DNA of 64,000 nt, from assembly GCF_030813505.1 (NCBI RefSeq), contig NZ_JAUSUE010000011.1. One strand, written 5' to 3'. The notes beneath the pieces were generated by a model that saw only the letters and a program-made list of their open reading frames with translations, made no database searches and was not told the origin of the DNA. Numbering within the stretch: the first letter of the stretch is position 1; each line of letters begins with the position of its first letter. Source of the stretch: Pectinatus haikarae. Lineage in GTDB: Bacteria > Bacillota > Negativicutes > Selenomonadales > Selenomonadaceae. Of this stretch, positions 24,666 to 34,062 are shown piece after piece. Made by a program: the position numbers and the translations under genes.

Positions 24666-26270
24666 ATGCTGCAGTTAAATAGAAAAAATGTTGCTGCATA
24701 TCGAGAACAATGGGAAGATGCAGGTATAAAAACGTATAATTTTTCTGATAGTGAGGTTATTGAAAAAACTGGATCAAAGCCGCAATGGCTGCATTTTGGC
24801 GGGGGAAATATATTTCGTGCATTTATAGCCCGCCTGCAGCAGGAGCTTTTGGAAAGAAATCTGGCAGCAACTGGTATTATAGTCGCTACAACTCATAATA
24901 AGGAAGTAATAACTAAACTGTATCGCCCTTATGACAACCTGAGTGTAGCGGTGACCATGCACGCAAATGGTGATTTTACAAAAAAAATTATTGGCAATAT
25001 AACGGAAGCACTTGTTTGCGATTCAGCGGAAAAAGATGACTGGCAGCGTCTGAAAGAAATAATCGCGGCACCGTCGCTGCAGATAGTAAGTTTCACAATT
25101 ACGGAAAAAGCATATAAATTAAAGGACCATAACGGAAATTATTTTGAAGATGCAGCAGAAGATATGAAGAAGGGCCCTGAAAATCCGCAAAGTCCAATGG
25201 GGTGCATAACATCTTTACTCTATACACGGTATAAGGGCGGCGGACAACCGATAGCTTTTCTAAGCTTGGATAATTGTTCACACAATGGCGATAAAATAAA
25301 AGAGGCAGTACTACATTTTGCTGAAACATGGGAAAAGAATAAACTGATTTGTTCAGGATTTTCTGCATATATCAATGACAAGAATAAAGTCGCGTTTCCT
25401 TGGAGTATGATTGATAAAATCACACCACAACCGTCTGAGAAAGTTCGCATACATTTAAAAAAATGCGGTTTTAAAAATGCCGATGCGATTCATACGGAAA
25501 AAAGTGAGTGCTCATTATTCGTTAATGCTGAAAAAACGGAATATCTTGTTATAGAAGATAAATTTCCCAACGGGCGGCCTCCATTAGAAAAGGCAGGGGT
25601 TATTTTTACAGATAAAGATACGGTGGATAAAATTGAACATATGAAGGTGTGCACTTGCCTTAATCCGCTGCATACGGCATTGGCTGTATACGGTTGTCTG
25701 CTGGGATATACTCTGATAGCCGATGAAATGAAAGATGCGGAATTGAAAAAATTCATTGAGCTTATAGGATATAAAGAGGGTCTGCCTGTTGTAACAGATC
25801 CTAAAGTTCTTAATCCGAAGAAGTTCATTGATGAAGTCATAAAAGAACGTTTCAATAATCCTAATGTACCTGATACACCGCAGCGTATAGCATCTGATAC
25901 TTCTCAAAAAGTGGGTATTCGCTTTGGCGAAACAATAAAAGCCCACGGGAAAAAAGCGGCGGAACTTGAATATATTCCGCTTGCCATAGCAGGCTGGTGC
26001 AGGTATTTATTAGGGATAGATGATGCAGGGAATGTTTTCACTCCCAGTCCTGATCCCTTGCTCAAATACCTACAAGATAATTTGACAGGCATAAAAGTGG
26101 GTGAACCAGATACAGCAAAAGGGAAATTGACAGAAATTTTGTCAAATAAAAATATTTTCGGCATTAATCTTTATGAGGTTGATTTGGGCAAAAAAGTGGA
26201 AAAATATTTTGGTGAATTAATCTCAGGGAAAAATGCAGTAAGAAATGTTCTAAAAAAATATGTCCGGTAA
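24666..26270 (+). CDS. uxuB: fructuronate reductase (D-mannonate oxidoreductase)
   Basis: A 534-residue member of the polyol-specific long-chain dehydrogenase (mannitol dehydrogenase) family, reducing D-fructuronate to D-mannonate with NADH. N-terminal Rossmann HFGGGNIFRAFIARLQ and the catalytic region CLNPLHTALAVYG (family KxxxxNxxH variant) identify it. AAAGGAGG overlapping the uxuA stop codon lies 7 nt before the ATG, so the two are translationally linked. It supplies the UxuA substrate. Confidence 0.94.
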   Translation: MLQLNRKNVAAYREQWEDAGIKTYNFSDSEVIEKTGSKPQWLHFGGGNIFRAFIARLQQELLERNLAATGIIVATTHNKEVITKLYRPYDNLSVAVTMHANGDFTKKIIGNITEALVCDSAEKDDWQRLKEIIAAPSLQIVSFTITEKAYKLKDHNGNYFEDAAEDMKKGPENPQSPMGCITSLLYTRYKGGGQPIAFLSLDNCSHNGDKIKEAVLHFAETWEKNKLICSGFSAYINDKNKVAFPWSMIDKITPQPSEKVRIHLKKCGFKNADAIHTEKSECSLFVNAEKTEYLVIEDKFPNGRPPLEKAGVIFTDKDTVDKIEHMKVCTCLNPLHTALAVYGCLLGYTLIADEMKDAELKKFIELIGYKEGLPVVTDPKVLNPKKFIDEVIKERFNNPNVPDTPQRIASDTSQKVGIRFGETIKAHGKKAAELEYIPLAIAGWCRYLLGIDDAGNVFTPSPDPLLKYLQDNLTGIKVGEPDTAKGKLTEILSNKNIFGINLYEVDLGKKVEKYFGELISGKNAVRNVLKKYVR

Positions 26271-26355
26271 TGGACGATGTTGACATAACTTTATTTAACA
26301 TTAAGGATGTAAGTAATTATTTATCGAGTATGGTTTTGTAAAAAGAGGGAAAAGA

Positions 26356-27771
26356 ATGTCATTGTTGAATGAAGATTTTTTATTAACTAGTGTTGCCGCA
26401 AGGAAATTGTATCATAGTTATGCTGAAAAAATGCCAATTATTGATTATCACTGCCATTTGAATCCTAAAGATATTTATGAAAATAAAAATTATCCAAATT
26501 TAACACGTATCTGGTTGAGTGATGGATTGTTAGGTGATCATTATAAATGGCGGTTAGAAAGAGCTAATGGCATACCTGAAAAATTAATAACGGGTGATGG
26601 CGATGAGTATGAAAAACTTTTGGCTTGGGCTAAGACTATAGAGAAAGCGATAGGAAATCCGCTTTATGAATGGACCAATTTAGAGTTGAAACGATTTTTT
26701 GGGATTAATGAACCGTTCACTGTTAAAAATGCACCTAGAATATGGAAACAGGCTAATGAATTATTGGCTACTGAGGAATTTAAACCAAGAAATCTTATAA
26801 AAAAAGCTAATGTAAAAATTCTTTGTACTACAGATGATCCAGCTTCGGATCTACATTATCATGAACTTTTGGCAAAAGAAGAAAAGAATTTTAAAGTTTT
26901 TCCGGCCATGCGCCCCGATCATTTATTAAATATCAACCAAGGAAATTATGGGAAATATTTATCTGAATTGAGTGTTGCATCAGGAGTAACAATATCGGAT
27001 TTTGGGACACTTAAAGAAGCTGTGGAAAAAAGAATAATTTTCTTTAAAAAATTAGGTGGACGTTTGTCGGATCATGGACTAAATAGCTATCATTATGAAG
27101 AATTGAGTGATGAGAAAGTTAGTGAAATAATTTCAAAAGCCTGCAACGTTAATTCAAAACTTTCGGAGATGGAAATAGCAGGATATCAAACGGCATTACT
27201 TAAGTTGCTAATGAAATTAAATAAAAAATATGAATGGACAATGCAATTTCATATTAATGTGAAAAGAAACGTTAATAAAGAAATGTTCCGTAGGCTAGGA
27301 CCAGATACAGGGTTCGATTCTGTTGGTTCACAGGCAGATATAGTTGGAGAATTAATAAAGCTTATAAATGCTGGATTTGAGGATAATGCTATTCCACAGA
27401 CAATACTCTATTCCACAAATCCTAATGATTGGATGGCTTTGGCAACAGGCATGCAAAATTTTCAAGGAGAAAGTATTCAACGGTTGCAACTTGGGTGTGC
27501 ATGGTGGTTCAACGATACACGTGAAGGAATGCGCAGTCAATTGAATATTATGGCACAACAAAGCTTGCTGGCAAATTTTGTTGGCATGCTCACCGATTCA
27601 AGAAGCTTTCTTTCGTATCCGCGTCATGAATATTTTAGACGTGTGCTATGTGATTTAATTGGAGAATGGGTAGATCGAGGACAAGTGGAAGAAAATTATG
27701 ACTATTTAGGGAAAATTGTAGAATCCATATCGTACAATAATGCACATAATTATTTTTGTTTTTCCGATTAA
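26356..27771 (+). CDS. uxaC: uronate isomerase (glucuronate isomerase)
   Basis: A 471-residue amidohydrolase-superfamily isomerase converting D-glucuronate to D-fructuronate (and galacturonate to tagaturonate). N-terminal IIDYHCHLNPKDIYENK contains the HxH metal site; CTTDDPASDLHYHELL and MQFHINVKRN are family motifs. AGAGGG is 10 nt upstream. It is 85 nt after uxuB. By eye its codons, like those of the next gene, are more T-rich (ATT rather than ATA isoleucine) than uxuA-uxuB, hinting at a separate origin of this gene pair. Confidence 0.96.
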   Translation: MSLLNEDFLLTSVAARKLYHSYAEKMPIIDYHCHLNPKDIYENKNYPNLTRIWLSDGLLGDHYKWRLERANGIPEKLITGDGDEYEKLLAWAKTIEKAIGNPLYEWTNLELKRFFGINEPFTVKNAPRIWKQANELLATEEFKPRNLIKKANVKILCTTDDPASDLHYHELLAKEEKNFKVFPAMRPDHLLNINQGNYGKYLSELSVASGVTISDFGTLKEAVEKRIIFFKKLGGRLSDHGLNSYHYEELSDEKVSEIISKACNVNSKLSEMEIAGYQTALLKLLMKLNKKYEWTMQFHINVKRNVNKEMFRRLGPDTGFDSVGSQADIVGELIKLINAGFEDNAIPQTILYSTNPNDWMALATGMQNFQGESIQRLQLGCAWWFNDTREGMRSQLNIMAQQSLLANFVGMLTDSRSFLSYPRHEYFRRVLCDLIGEWVDRGQVEENYDYLGKIVESISYNNAHNYFCFSD

Positions 27772-27799
27772 TTCGATAATTTAAAAAGGAGGGAAATGT

Positions 27800-29320
27800 A
27801 TGAATGAAAAAAACAATTGGGTTTATCAACCTAAACCTATAAATATAAAAAGAGGGATAGCCTATGGGTTAACTGACTTGATGGGGGGAGGATGGAACAA
27901 TATCGTTTCAGGAGTAATTTTTGCATTTGTTTTGAGTCAGGGTATTGGCCCTATTCTTGCAGGTGCTATTACTGGTATTGGAAGAATATTTGATGCACTA
28001 TTTTCTTTATTTTTTGGTAGTATTACAGATAATTTTTATCAGACTAAGCTAGGAAAAAAATTTGGGCGGCGACATTTCTTTATTTTGCTTGGTGGGATTA
28101 TATTTGCTCTGATTTTTCCTGCGTTTTGGATTAAATCTGATGACTGGCGATATTATTTGATAGTATATATTGCGATTGAATTAGCGATTGCGATGATTTT
28201 AATTTCGTGGGAAACTTTGCCTACGGAAATGACGAATGATTATAGGCTGAGGACTATCTTATCCGGTTCACGTATGTTTATTTCTGCAACAGGAACGGCT
28301 ATTGTTTTTATTGTTTTGGCATTGCTTAAGCATATGCAGAATCCAAATGCTTATTTGGTGACAGGTATTATATGGACAGTTATTTTTGTTGTTGCAATTT
28401 TTATATCGTATCGAAGTACTTGGGAGCGTCCGCTCACGCCTGAATTTATTAAAGAACTTGAAAACCGACCTTCATTGACAATTAAGCAATTTATGAAACA
28501 GATGGTCATTGACTTTTTTTCTACTTTTAAAAATAAGGCATTTCGTCAACATCTTCTCATTTATTTACTATCTTTTACAGGAAAAGATTTTTATTCTACA
28601 ATGTTGCCAACATTTATTCTATGCTGTATACAGGGAGCTAAAAATGATTTACCATGGACACTGCAGGCATTGTCAATATTCGGGATTTTGTCTACTTTAG
28701 CGGCGGCTAAACTGATGATCACGCATGGACCAAAATATCTTTATTTTATAAGTTATACGACCATTCTTGTTACAATGATTGGCTATGTTCTGGTATGGTT
28801 TATGCATATTTCTAACCCCATTGAAATTTTAGTGGTTGTTTCAATTTTTTATCAGTTAGCCCGCGGTATTTTAGAATTTACACCATGGAATGTATTTCCA
28901 TTTATTCCAGATGTGGATAGGATAATGACACGCGGTGATCGTGCTGGTATTTATGCTGCAGTTATGACTTTTTTTCGCAAATCTACGGGTGCAGTTGCTT
29001 CGTGGATGGCAGGAATTTTGCTGGCAATAGTCGGTTTTGATTCTAAAACAATGCTCGATTTTACGTCAACTCCGCATGGTGTACAAGTTGGAATTTCCTT
29101 AATTTTTTTTATTGGGCCAGTTGTATTAATTTTGGGAGCATTGGTTCTTTCTAGATCTTTTAAATTGAATAGACAAACTCATGAAGTTTTAAAAAATGAA
29201 TTGACACGCCTTGAAAATGGAGGACATAAGAGTGATGCGCAAAATGAGGCGAAAAAAGTAGCTGAAGAATTGACAGGACATTCATATGATACATTGTGGC
29301 CTAATAAAGTTCGTATATAG
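27800..29320 (+). CDS. GPH-family sugar:cation symporter, probable glucuronide/uronate transporter
   Basis: A 506-residue inner-membrane protein of the glycoside-pentoside-hexuronide:cation symporter family (MelB/UidB type): AYGLTDLMGGGWNNIV at the N-terminus, FDALFSLFFGSITDN as the conserved TM2 Asp region and about 12 helices. It probably imports glucuronides or free uronates for UxaC. AAAGGAGGG lies 6 nt before the ATG, 28 nt after uxaC. The 506 residues exceed UidB (about 457) mainly through a C-terminal charged tail after residue 455. A perfect terminator follows. Confidence 0.88.
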   Translation: MNEKNNWVYQPKPINIKRGIAYGLTDLMGGGWNNIVSGVIFAFVLSQGIGPILAGAITGIGRIFDALFSLFFGSITDNFYQTKLGKKFGRRHFFILLGGIIFALIFPAFWIKSDDWRYYLIVYIAIELAIAMILISWETLPTEMTNDYRLRTILSGSRMFISATGTAIVFIVLALLKHMQNPNAYLVTGIIWTVIFVVAIFISYRSTWERPLTPEFIKELENRPSLTIKQFMKQMVIDFFSTFKNKAFRQHLLIYLLSFTGKDFYSTMLPTFILCCIQGAKNDLPWTLQALSIFGILSTLAAAKLMITHGPKYLYFISYTTILVTMIGYVLVWFMHISNPIEILVVVSIFYQLARGILEFTPWNVFPFIPDVDRIMTRGDRAGIYAAVMTFFRKSTGAVASWMAGILLAIVGFDSKTMLDFTSTPHGVQVGISLIFFIGPVVLILGALVLSRSFKLNRQTHEVLKNELTRLENGGHKSDAQNEAKKVAEELTGHSYDTLWPNKVRI

Positions 29321-29405
29321 ACTTTTGGTGCAAAGCAGAATTGATAAATAGCAGTTTTTTATTATAGAAGGACAATGATAAAGAGAAATTCATATATTAT
29401 AAGAG

Positions 29406-29448
29406 TCTCGAATATTTATTTTAATATAATAAATATTCGAGATTTTTT
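29406..29448 (+). terminator. terminator of the uxu operon
   Basis: Perfect 15-bp stem, arms 29406-29420 and 29428-29442 (TCTCGAATATTTATT and its complement), loop 7, then TTTTTT. Confidence 0.93.
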
Positions 29449-29480
29449 GTTAAATTTGGAATGGGTGTAATTTACTGAGC

Positions 29481-29508
29481 TTGACTTAATTGTATACCAT
29501 CATATAAT
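29481..29508 (+). promoter_or_regulatory. promoter of the second FadR-type regulator with internal operator-like site
   Basis: TTGACT (29481-29486), 16-nt spacer, TATAAT (29503-29508). The spacer carries TTGTATACCATC; GTATACC is shared with the uxuA promoter. A repressor bound there would block its own promoter. Confidence 0.6.
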
Positions 29509-29592
29509 ATGTTTTATAGGAAAATTTTTTGATGATTTAATAGAATGCGGTTTAAAGACTTTGCAGAAAATACATACTAACGGAGCAACTTA

Positions 29593-30282
29593 ATGATAGA
29601 TTTAAAAATATCGGAAGCAAAAGAGAAAGAATCTGTTCGGGAATACGCATATCGTGTTTTACGGGAAAATATATTGAACCTGACCTTGGTACCGGGGACG
29701 GCTGTATCAGAGAAGGAGATTTCAGATATCCTGTCAATAAGCCGGACTCCTGCCAGGGAGGCTTTTATTCGTTTGGCGCAGGAAGGACTCTTGGAAATAT
29801 TACCACAGCGTGGGTCGTATATTTCAAAGATAGATACAGAACAGATCGCTGAATTTCGTTTTTTGCGTGTGACTATGGAGCAGGCGGTTATCAGGCTGGC
29901 ATGCAGATATTTTCCGGACGAATTTAAAAGGAAATTGATAGAATGCCTTGAGGAACAGCGTTTATGTGTGGCAAATAAGAATTATGAAAGATTTTTCAAG
30001 CTGGATAATATGATGCATGATATTATATTCACCGGCTGTGAAAAACCACATATATGGAAAATTATTCAGGAGGCAAATTTAAATTATATACGGGCGCGTG
30101 TGCTTGACTTGTCTTCTAAGCAGAGCGAGATAGAGCTTTTATTTAGTCAGCATGAGGAAATTGTTAAATCAATAATAAACGCTGATGAGGAGCTGGGGTA
30201 TGAGATCATAACAAAACATGTAAATAAGGTCATAAGTGATGTTCATGAGCTGCAGGAAAAATATATAGAGCTTTTTAAATAA
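29593..30282 (+). CDS. GntR-family regulator, FadR/VanR subfamily (probable UxuR-like)
   Basis: A 229-residue regulator: winged helix (about 15-80) with the GntR signature GTAVSEKEISDILSISRTPAREAFIRL, then an FCD-type helical ligand-binding domain (about 90-220; HDIIFTGC, SQHEEIVKSI). It follows the uxu operon terminator and has its own promoter containing the GTATACC motif also present before uxuA, so it is the best candidate for the uronate-responsive repressor of uxuA-uxuB-uxaC. Direct ligand is unknown. GGAGC lies 8 nt upstream of the ATG. Confidence 0.88.
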   Translation: MIDLKISEAKEKESVREYAYRVLRENILNLTLVPGTAVSEKEISDILSISRTPAREAFIRLAQEGLLEILPQRGSYISKIDTEQIAEFRFLRVTMEQAVIRLACRYFPDEFKRKLIECLEEQRLCVANKNYERFFKLDNMMHDIIFTGCEKPHIWKIIQEANLNYIRARVLDLSSKQSEIELLFSQHEEIVKSIINADEELGYEIITKHVNKVISDVHELQEKYIELFK

Positions 30283-30336
30283 AAAAACAATGTACTTATT
30301 ATAAAATTGCTTCCTATATAATAGGTACGTTGTTTT
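30283..30336. terminator. bidirectional terminator
   Basis: AAAAACAATGTACTTATTATA (30283-30303) pairs with its near-complement at 30316-30336 (one G-U and one mismatch), A/T-rich outer ends on both strands. It separates convergent genes. Confidence 0.85.
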
Positions 30337-30338
30337 TC

Positions 30339-31043
30339 TCATAAACGCAGAACATTCAGCAGAGAATCGCCATTTTGTTTGAGCCAAAGGCGATGCGCTT
30401 CAAATGAAGGATCATACTTTTTGACTATTTGCCAGAAGCTTGCGGAATGATTCATTTGCAGCAGATGGGCTGTTTCGTGGATAACCAGATAATCAATTAT
30501 CGCAGGAGGAGCCATCATTATACGCCAGTTATAATTAATGTTGTGTCTGGCGGAACAGCTGCCCCAGCGGCTTTTTTGATCACGGATCGTTATGTGTAAA
30601 ACAGCTACCTGCATTTCCTCAGCCCAAAATGCAGTTCGCTGTGAAAGATGGAGTCGGGCCTGTTCCTTATACCAGGGAACAAAAATATCACTTAATGGCA
30701 AAAAAATACTGCCCTCATATTTTACAATGACTTTTTCTCCGCTTACTTTTATGAGCGGCGGGGTACTTGCAAAAATGCGTTCTATATACAGGGGGGCGCC
30801 CTTGTATGTTATATATTTGTCATTGATAGGGGCATTGAGGGAAAGCTCTTCATAAGTCTGATCCTTTTTTTTTATCCAATCGGCATATCTGTATAAAATT
30901 TTGTATACTTCTTCATCAGTGGTATTATGGGGTGTTTTTATTAAAATATTACCGTGTGCTTTTAGAGCAATCGTTATTGTTTTTCTTTTTTGGCGCTCTT
31001 GTTTAAAAGTAAATAATTTATCGCCAAGTTTTATGCGCGGCAT
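30339..31043 (-). CDS. YgjP-type (M48-like, DUF45) zinc metallopeptidase
   Basis: A 234-residue protein of the YgjP/SprT-like DUF45 family. The zinc site HETAHLLQMNHSASFW (HExxH with a third His) is near the C-terminus, preceded by the family motif RDQKSRWGSCS. Start: ATG 31043 is preferred since AAGGTGA lies 8 nt upstream; the ATG at 31064 adds seven residues but has no ribosome site. The function of the family is poorly defined; in E. coli YgjP is described as a UTP pyrophosphatase. Cytoplasmic, no signal peptide, monocistronic. Confidence 0.87.
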   Translation of the reverse strand: MPRIKLGDKLFTFKQERQKRKTITIALKAHGNILIKTPHNTTDEEVYKILYRYADWIKKKDQTYEELSLNAPINDKYITYKGAPLYIERIFASTPPLIKVSGEKVIVKYEGSIFLPLSDIFVPWYKEQARLHLSQRTAFWAEEMQVAVLHITIRDQKSRWGSCSARHNINYNWRIMMAPPAIIDYLVIHETAHLLQMNHSASFWQIVKKYDPSFEAHRLWLKQNGDSLLNVLRL

Positions 31044-31287
31044 GCGGAATATCACCTTTTTCATAGCAGATTATCAATGGTACAGTTTTTGCAAAAATAT
31101 ATGATCGTTTTGCAGGAAAGTTTATAACACTATAATAAAATTGTTTTCTATTTTTTACAATATGTTATAATAATATTATACAATATAATCAATAAATAAT
31201 GTCTTTCAATAGGCTGCGAATGTTTATTCAGGTGATGTTTTATACTGAAAGAAGGCTGAAAAGATTTTATTCGTGGGGGGTAGACTT

Positions 31288-32202
31288 ATGAAGTATGTCA
31301 TTTTAGGTGCCGGGGGAACAGGTGCCTGTATAGGCGGCTTCTTGGCAGCGGCAGGCAAGGATGTCACATTTATTGCCCGCGGACGTCACTTACAGGCAAT
31401 GAATGAAAATGGGCTTATTATACATTCCGATAAAAAGGGCGAAATGCATTTAAAAAATATAAAGGCGATGAGTACCGAAGAATATAAGAGCAAGGCGGAT
31501 GTTGTTTTTGTCAGCGTAAAGGGATATTCACTTGATGAAGTAGTTCCTTTTCTAAAGAAAGCGGCGGACAGGCATACTATCATTATTCCTATATTGAATA
31601 TTTTCGGTACGGGTAAAGTATTAGCTGAAAAACTGCCTGGAAAAAATGTTTTAGAAGGGTGTATCTATATTGTTGCGTGGGTTTCTGCTCCCGGAGAGAT
31701 AACACAAAGAAGTGATATTTTCAGAGTGGTCTACGGAACACGCGGGGAAACAGGCTTGCGTGTCCAGCTTGACAAAATCGCAGCCGATTTGCTTACTGCG
31801 GGTATCGCTCCTGTTGTTTCGCAAAATATTGCCGAGGATACATATAGAAAGTTTACCTTTGTTTCACCAATGGCCGCTGTAGGAGCTTATTATGATGTTA
31901 CAGCTGAGGCTATGCAAAATAACGGAGAGTATCGCAGTGAGTTTTCTGCTGCCGTGAGTGAGACACTTGATGTAGGCAGAGCGATGGGGCTTAATCTGGA
32001 TAGTGCTCTTTTGAATAAGAACTTATCTATTATGGATGCACTTACACCGGAAACAACGGCATCTATGCAAAAAGATTTGAAAAAAGGCGGCAAATCAGAG
32101 ATCGATGGATTGGTTTTCGAGGTTGTCCGAATGGCTGAACGTTTTGGTGTGGCAGTTCCGTGTTATACTAAAATCGCAAAAAAGTTTGGCTTTCAAAATT
32201 GA
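31288..32202 (+). CDS. panE: 2-dehydropantoate 2-reductase family protein (PanE/ApbA)
   Basis: A 304-residue ketopantoate reductase-type NADPH enzyme of coenzyme A synthesis. The N-terminal Rossmann motif is ILGAGGTGACIGGFL, followed by FIARGRHLQAM; the catalytic Lys is in RKFTFVSPMAAVGA and the C-terminal domain has MQKDLKKGGKSEIDGL. ATG 31288 has GGGGGG 7 nt upstream. It is not beside panB or panC, and many paralogues of this family act on other 2-keto acids, so the symbol is tentative. Confidence 0.82.
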   Translation: MKYVILGAGGTGACIGGFLAAAGKDVTFIARGRHLQAMNENGLIIHSDKKGEMHLKNIKAMSTEEYKSKADVVFVSVKGYSLDEVVPFLKKAADRHTIIIPILNIFGTGKVLAEKLPGKNVLEGCIYIVAWVSAPGEITQRSDIFRVVYGTRGETGLRVQLDKIAADLLTAGIAPVVSQNIAEDTYRKFTFVSPMAAVGAYYDVTAEAMQNNGEYRSEFSAAVSETLDVGRAMGLNLDSALLNKNLSIMDALTPETTASMQKDLKKGGKSEIDGLVFEVVRMAERFGVAVPCYTKIAKKFGFQN

Positions 32203-32208
32203 GTAATA

Positions 32209-32246
32209 AAGAGTGTGGCTGATATTTATACGGCCACACTTTATTT
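32209..32246 (+). terminator. terminator after panE-like gene
   Basis: GTGTGGC (32213-32219) and GCCACAC (32233-32239) with outer A/U pairs, followed by TTTATTTT. Confidence 0.82.
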
Positions 32247-32296
32247 TCGTTGCCGGAAATTAAAAGAATGCAGTTGACAGGAGGACAGGCAGTTAA

Positions 32297-33103
32297 GTGG
32301 AAGCAGTGCTTTTATTTATTATAGGTATAGGCGTGGGGGCTTTTGGCACTCTTGTCGGTATTGGCGGGGGACTTATAATGGTTCCGCTTTTTGTACTGGT
32401 TATGACAGGCAAAGCGGATGCACCACCCAGCTTTTTCAACACGTTTCACACCGTTTCACAGGCAGTGGGAACATCTCTGGTGGGAATATTTTTAAATACA
32501 CTTTCAGGCACGCTTGCTTATATAAAACAAAAAAAAGTTTATTTTGATGCGGCAATTCCTTTTGCTGCTGCGACTTTGCCGGGAGCGTTTATCGGAAGTT
32601 ATGTTGATGATTACTTTACAGGCGAGCTTTTCGATATGCTTTTTGGCGTAATGCTAATAATTTTATCTGTGATTATGTATTGGAAATCTTCGGCTGCCAA
32701 AGCTAAAGCAGAATACTTTGACAAGGAGAATTTCAAATATTCCAAGAAGCTGGGTATCTTTATAAGCATATTTGTAGGTTTTTTATCCAGTGTGCTGGGA
32801 ATAGGCGGCGGGGTTATACATGTGCCCTTGATGATATATGTTTTATCTTTTCCTCCGCATGTTGCCACTGCTACATCTCATTTTATATTGGCAATATCTT
32901 CTTTTGCTGGATCTATATCGCATATTATGCTCAATCATGTCGTTTGGCAGCCAGCAATAGCTATCGGCGGCGGAACGGCAGTCGGTGCTCAGCTGGGAGC
33001 CAGTATATCGCAGAAAACTAAACCACGTATAATAGTCGTTTTGCTTTCTGCGGTCATGTGCATACTCGGGGTGAAATTGATTCTAATGGCCGGAATCAGA
33101 TGA
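32297..33103 (+). CDS. TauE/SafE family anion permease
   Basis: A 268-residue inner-membrane protein with about eight helices arranged as two TauE/SafE repeats: GVGAFGTLVGIGGGLIMVPLF near the N-terminus and SSVLGIGGGVIHVPLM near residue 165 are the repeated GIGGGxxxVP motifs. The family exports sulfite, sulfoacetate, sulfonates or related organic acids; substrate not predictable. The start is GTG with AGGAGG 12 nt upstream, a somewhat long spacing. No cysteine or sulfur genes nearby. Confidence 0.88.
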   Translation: MEAVLLFIIGIGVGAFGTLVGIGGGLIMVPLFVLVMTGKADAPPSFFNTFHTVSQAVGTSLVGIFLNTLSGTLAYIKQKKVYFDAAIPFAAATLPGAFIGSYVDDYFTGELFDMLFGVMLIILSVIMYWKSSAAKAKAEYFDKENFKYSKKLGIFISIFVGFLSSVLGIGGGVIHVPLMIYVLSFPPHVATATSHFILAISSFAGSISHIMLNHVVWQPAIAIGGGTAVGAQLGASISQKTKPRIIVVLLSAVMCILGVKLILMAGIR

Positions 33104-33107
33104 GACA

Positions 33108-33161
33108 GCAAAATAAAATAAGCATAAACAGCAAAAGCTGTTTATGCTTATTTTATTTTGC
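33108..33161. terminator. bidirectional terminator between tauE-like and fur genes
   Basis: A perfect 25-bp inverted repeat, arms 33108-33132 and 33137-33161, with the 4-nt loop AAAA. A and T tracts flank the GC core on both strands. Confidence 0.95.
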
Positions 33162-33174
33162 TGCGCAGGAAGAC

Positions 33175-33624
33175 TCAGCCTATTTTGAGATTGGATTTTG
33201 CCTGACATTCGGGACAGACTCCGTAAAAATAGAACTGCTGGCCGGAAAGGTCATAAGAGGTGTTTTCAGCTACTGCCTTTATGGCAGGGGAAAAATCAAA
33301 CTGCATTATGTCCTCCACTTTATTGCAGACCGTGCAGCGAATATGGGGATGCAGTTCTACTACTGCATCATACCGAAGACTGTCTTCGCCGACATTGATA
33401 ACCTGAATAAGCCCTATCTCTTTTAGAATATCGATAGTTTTGTAAATCGTAGCTAAACTCATTGTCGGATAATATGGCTGCAATTTATTGAAAATCATTT
33501 CAGCATTAGGGTGTGCCTTTGTATTGCAGAGTACGTTATATATGGCTAACCGCTGCGGAGTTACTTTGAATCCTTTTTTTCGTAACAACGCCGTTACTTT
33601 TTTGGCATCCATCATAATGTTCAT
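33175..33624 (-). CDS. Fur/PerR-family metalloregulator
   Basis: A 149-residue Fur superfamily repressor. The winged helix contains GFKVTPQRLAIYNVL and TMSLATIYKTIDIL; the metal/oxidant region is RYDAVVELHPHIRC. Two Cys pairs, CTVC near 99 and CPEC near 137, form the structural Zn site. The RYD...HPHIRC arrangement and length are closer to PerR than to iron-sensing Fur, but the subtype cannot be fixed. It is a candidate controller of the iron operon at 52.4 kb only if it is a true Fur. Start ATG 33624 follows AAAGGA by 3 nt; ATG 33615 is possible. Confidence 0.9.
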   Translation of the reverse strand: MNIMMDAKKVTALLRKKGFKVTPQRLAIYNVLCNTKAHPNAEMIFNKLQPYYPTMSLATIYKTIDILKEIGLIQVINVGEDSLRYDAVVELHPHIRCTVCNKVEDIMQFDFSPAIKAVAENTSYDLSGQQFYFYGVCPECQAKSNLKIG

Positions 33625-33931
33625 GCGTCCTTTCGTAAAAAGATAAAATTAATTGTAAGTAATAGTTATTATTAGTAGACTTATACTATGTTATTATTCT
33701 AATAAAAACAAAGCTGTGTGTCAATATTTATAGATAAATTTTTATACTAAATAATAATTATCTACAAGAAAAATATGAAAGAGATTTATTTAATAATAAA
33801 AACAATTTTTGGAGAATATAATTCCCTGATATTGCAGGGATATTATTTATGCCATTATAATTGACAAGTTTCAAAAAAAATGATATCCTATATATCGTTG
33901 CCAATAGAAAATTGTATTGTTGAGAGCATTT
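33625..33931. other. very AT-rich intergenic region between fur-like gene and tRNA-Ser
   Basis: About 300 bases of A/T-rich DNA holding the promoter of the Fur-family gene on the minus strand. TTATTATT/AATAATAA stretches at 33666-33710 could form a PerR/Fur-like operator, but I see no confident match. TTGACA (33862-33867) with TATCCTATAT near 33890 is a probable promoter of the tRNA. Confidence 0.45.
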
Positions 33932-34021
33932 GGAGAGTTGTCCGAGTGGTTGAAGGAGCACGCCTGGAAAGCGTGTGTGCGGGAAACTGTACCGAGGGTT
34001 CGAATCCCTCACTCTCCGCCA
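33932..34021 (+). tRNA. tRNA-Ser (anticodon GGA)
   Basis: A 90-nt class II tRNA: acceptor GGAGAGT/ACTCTCC, anticodon stem CACGC/GCGTG with loop CTGGAAA (anticodon GGA), long variable arm GTGTGCGGGAAACTGTACC, T loop TTCGAAT, and encoded GCCA end. Confidence 0.96.
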
Positions 34022-34032
34022 TTGAAATCAAG

Positions 34033-34062
34033 GCTTCTGGCGTTTTTGTCGGAGGCTTTTTT
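34033..34062 (+). terminator. terminator after tRNA-Ser
   Basis: GCTTCTGGC (34033-34041), loop GTTTTT, GTCGGAGGC (34048-34056) with G-U pairs, then TTTTTT. Confidence 0.8.
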
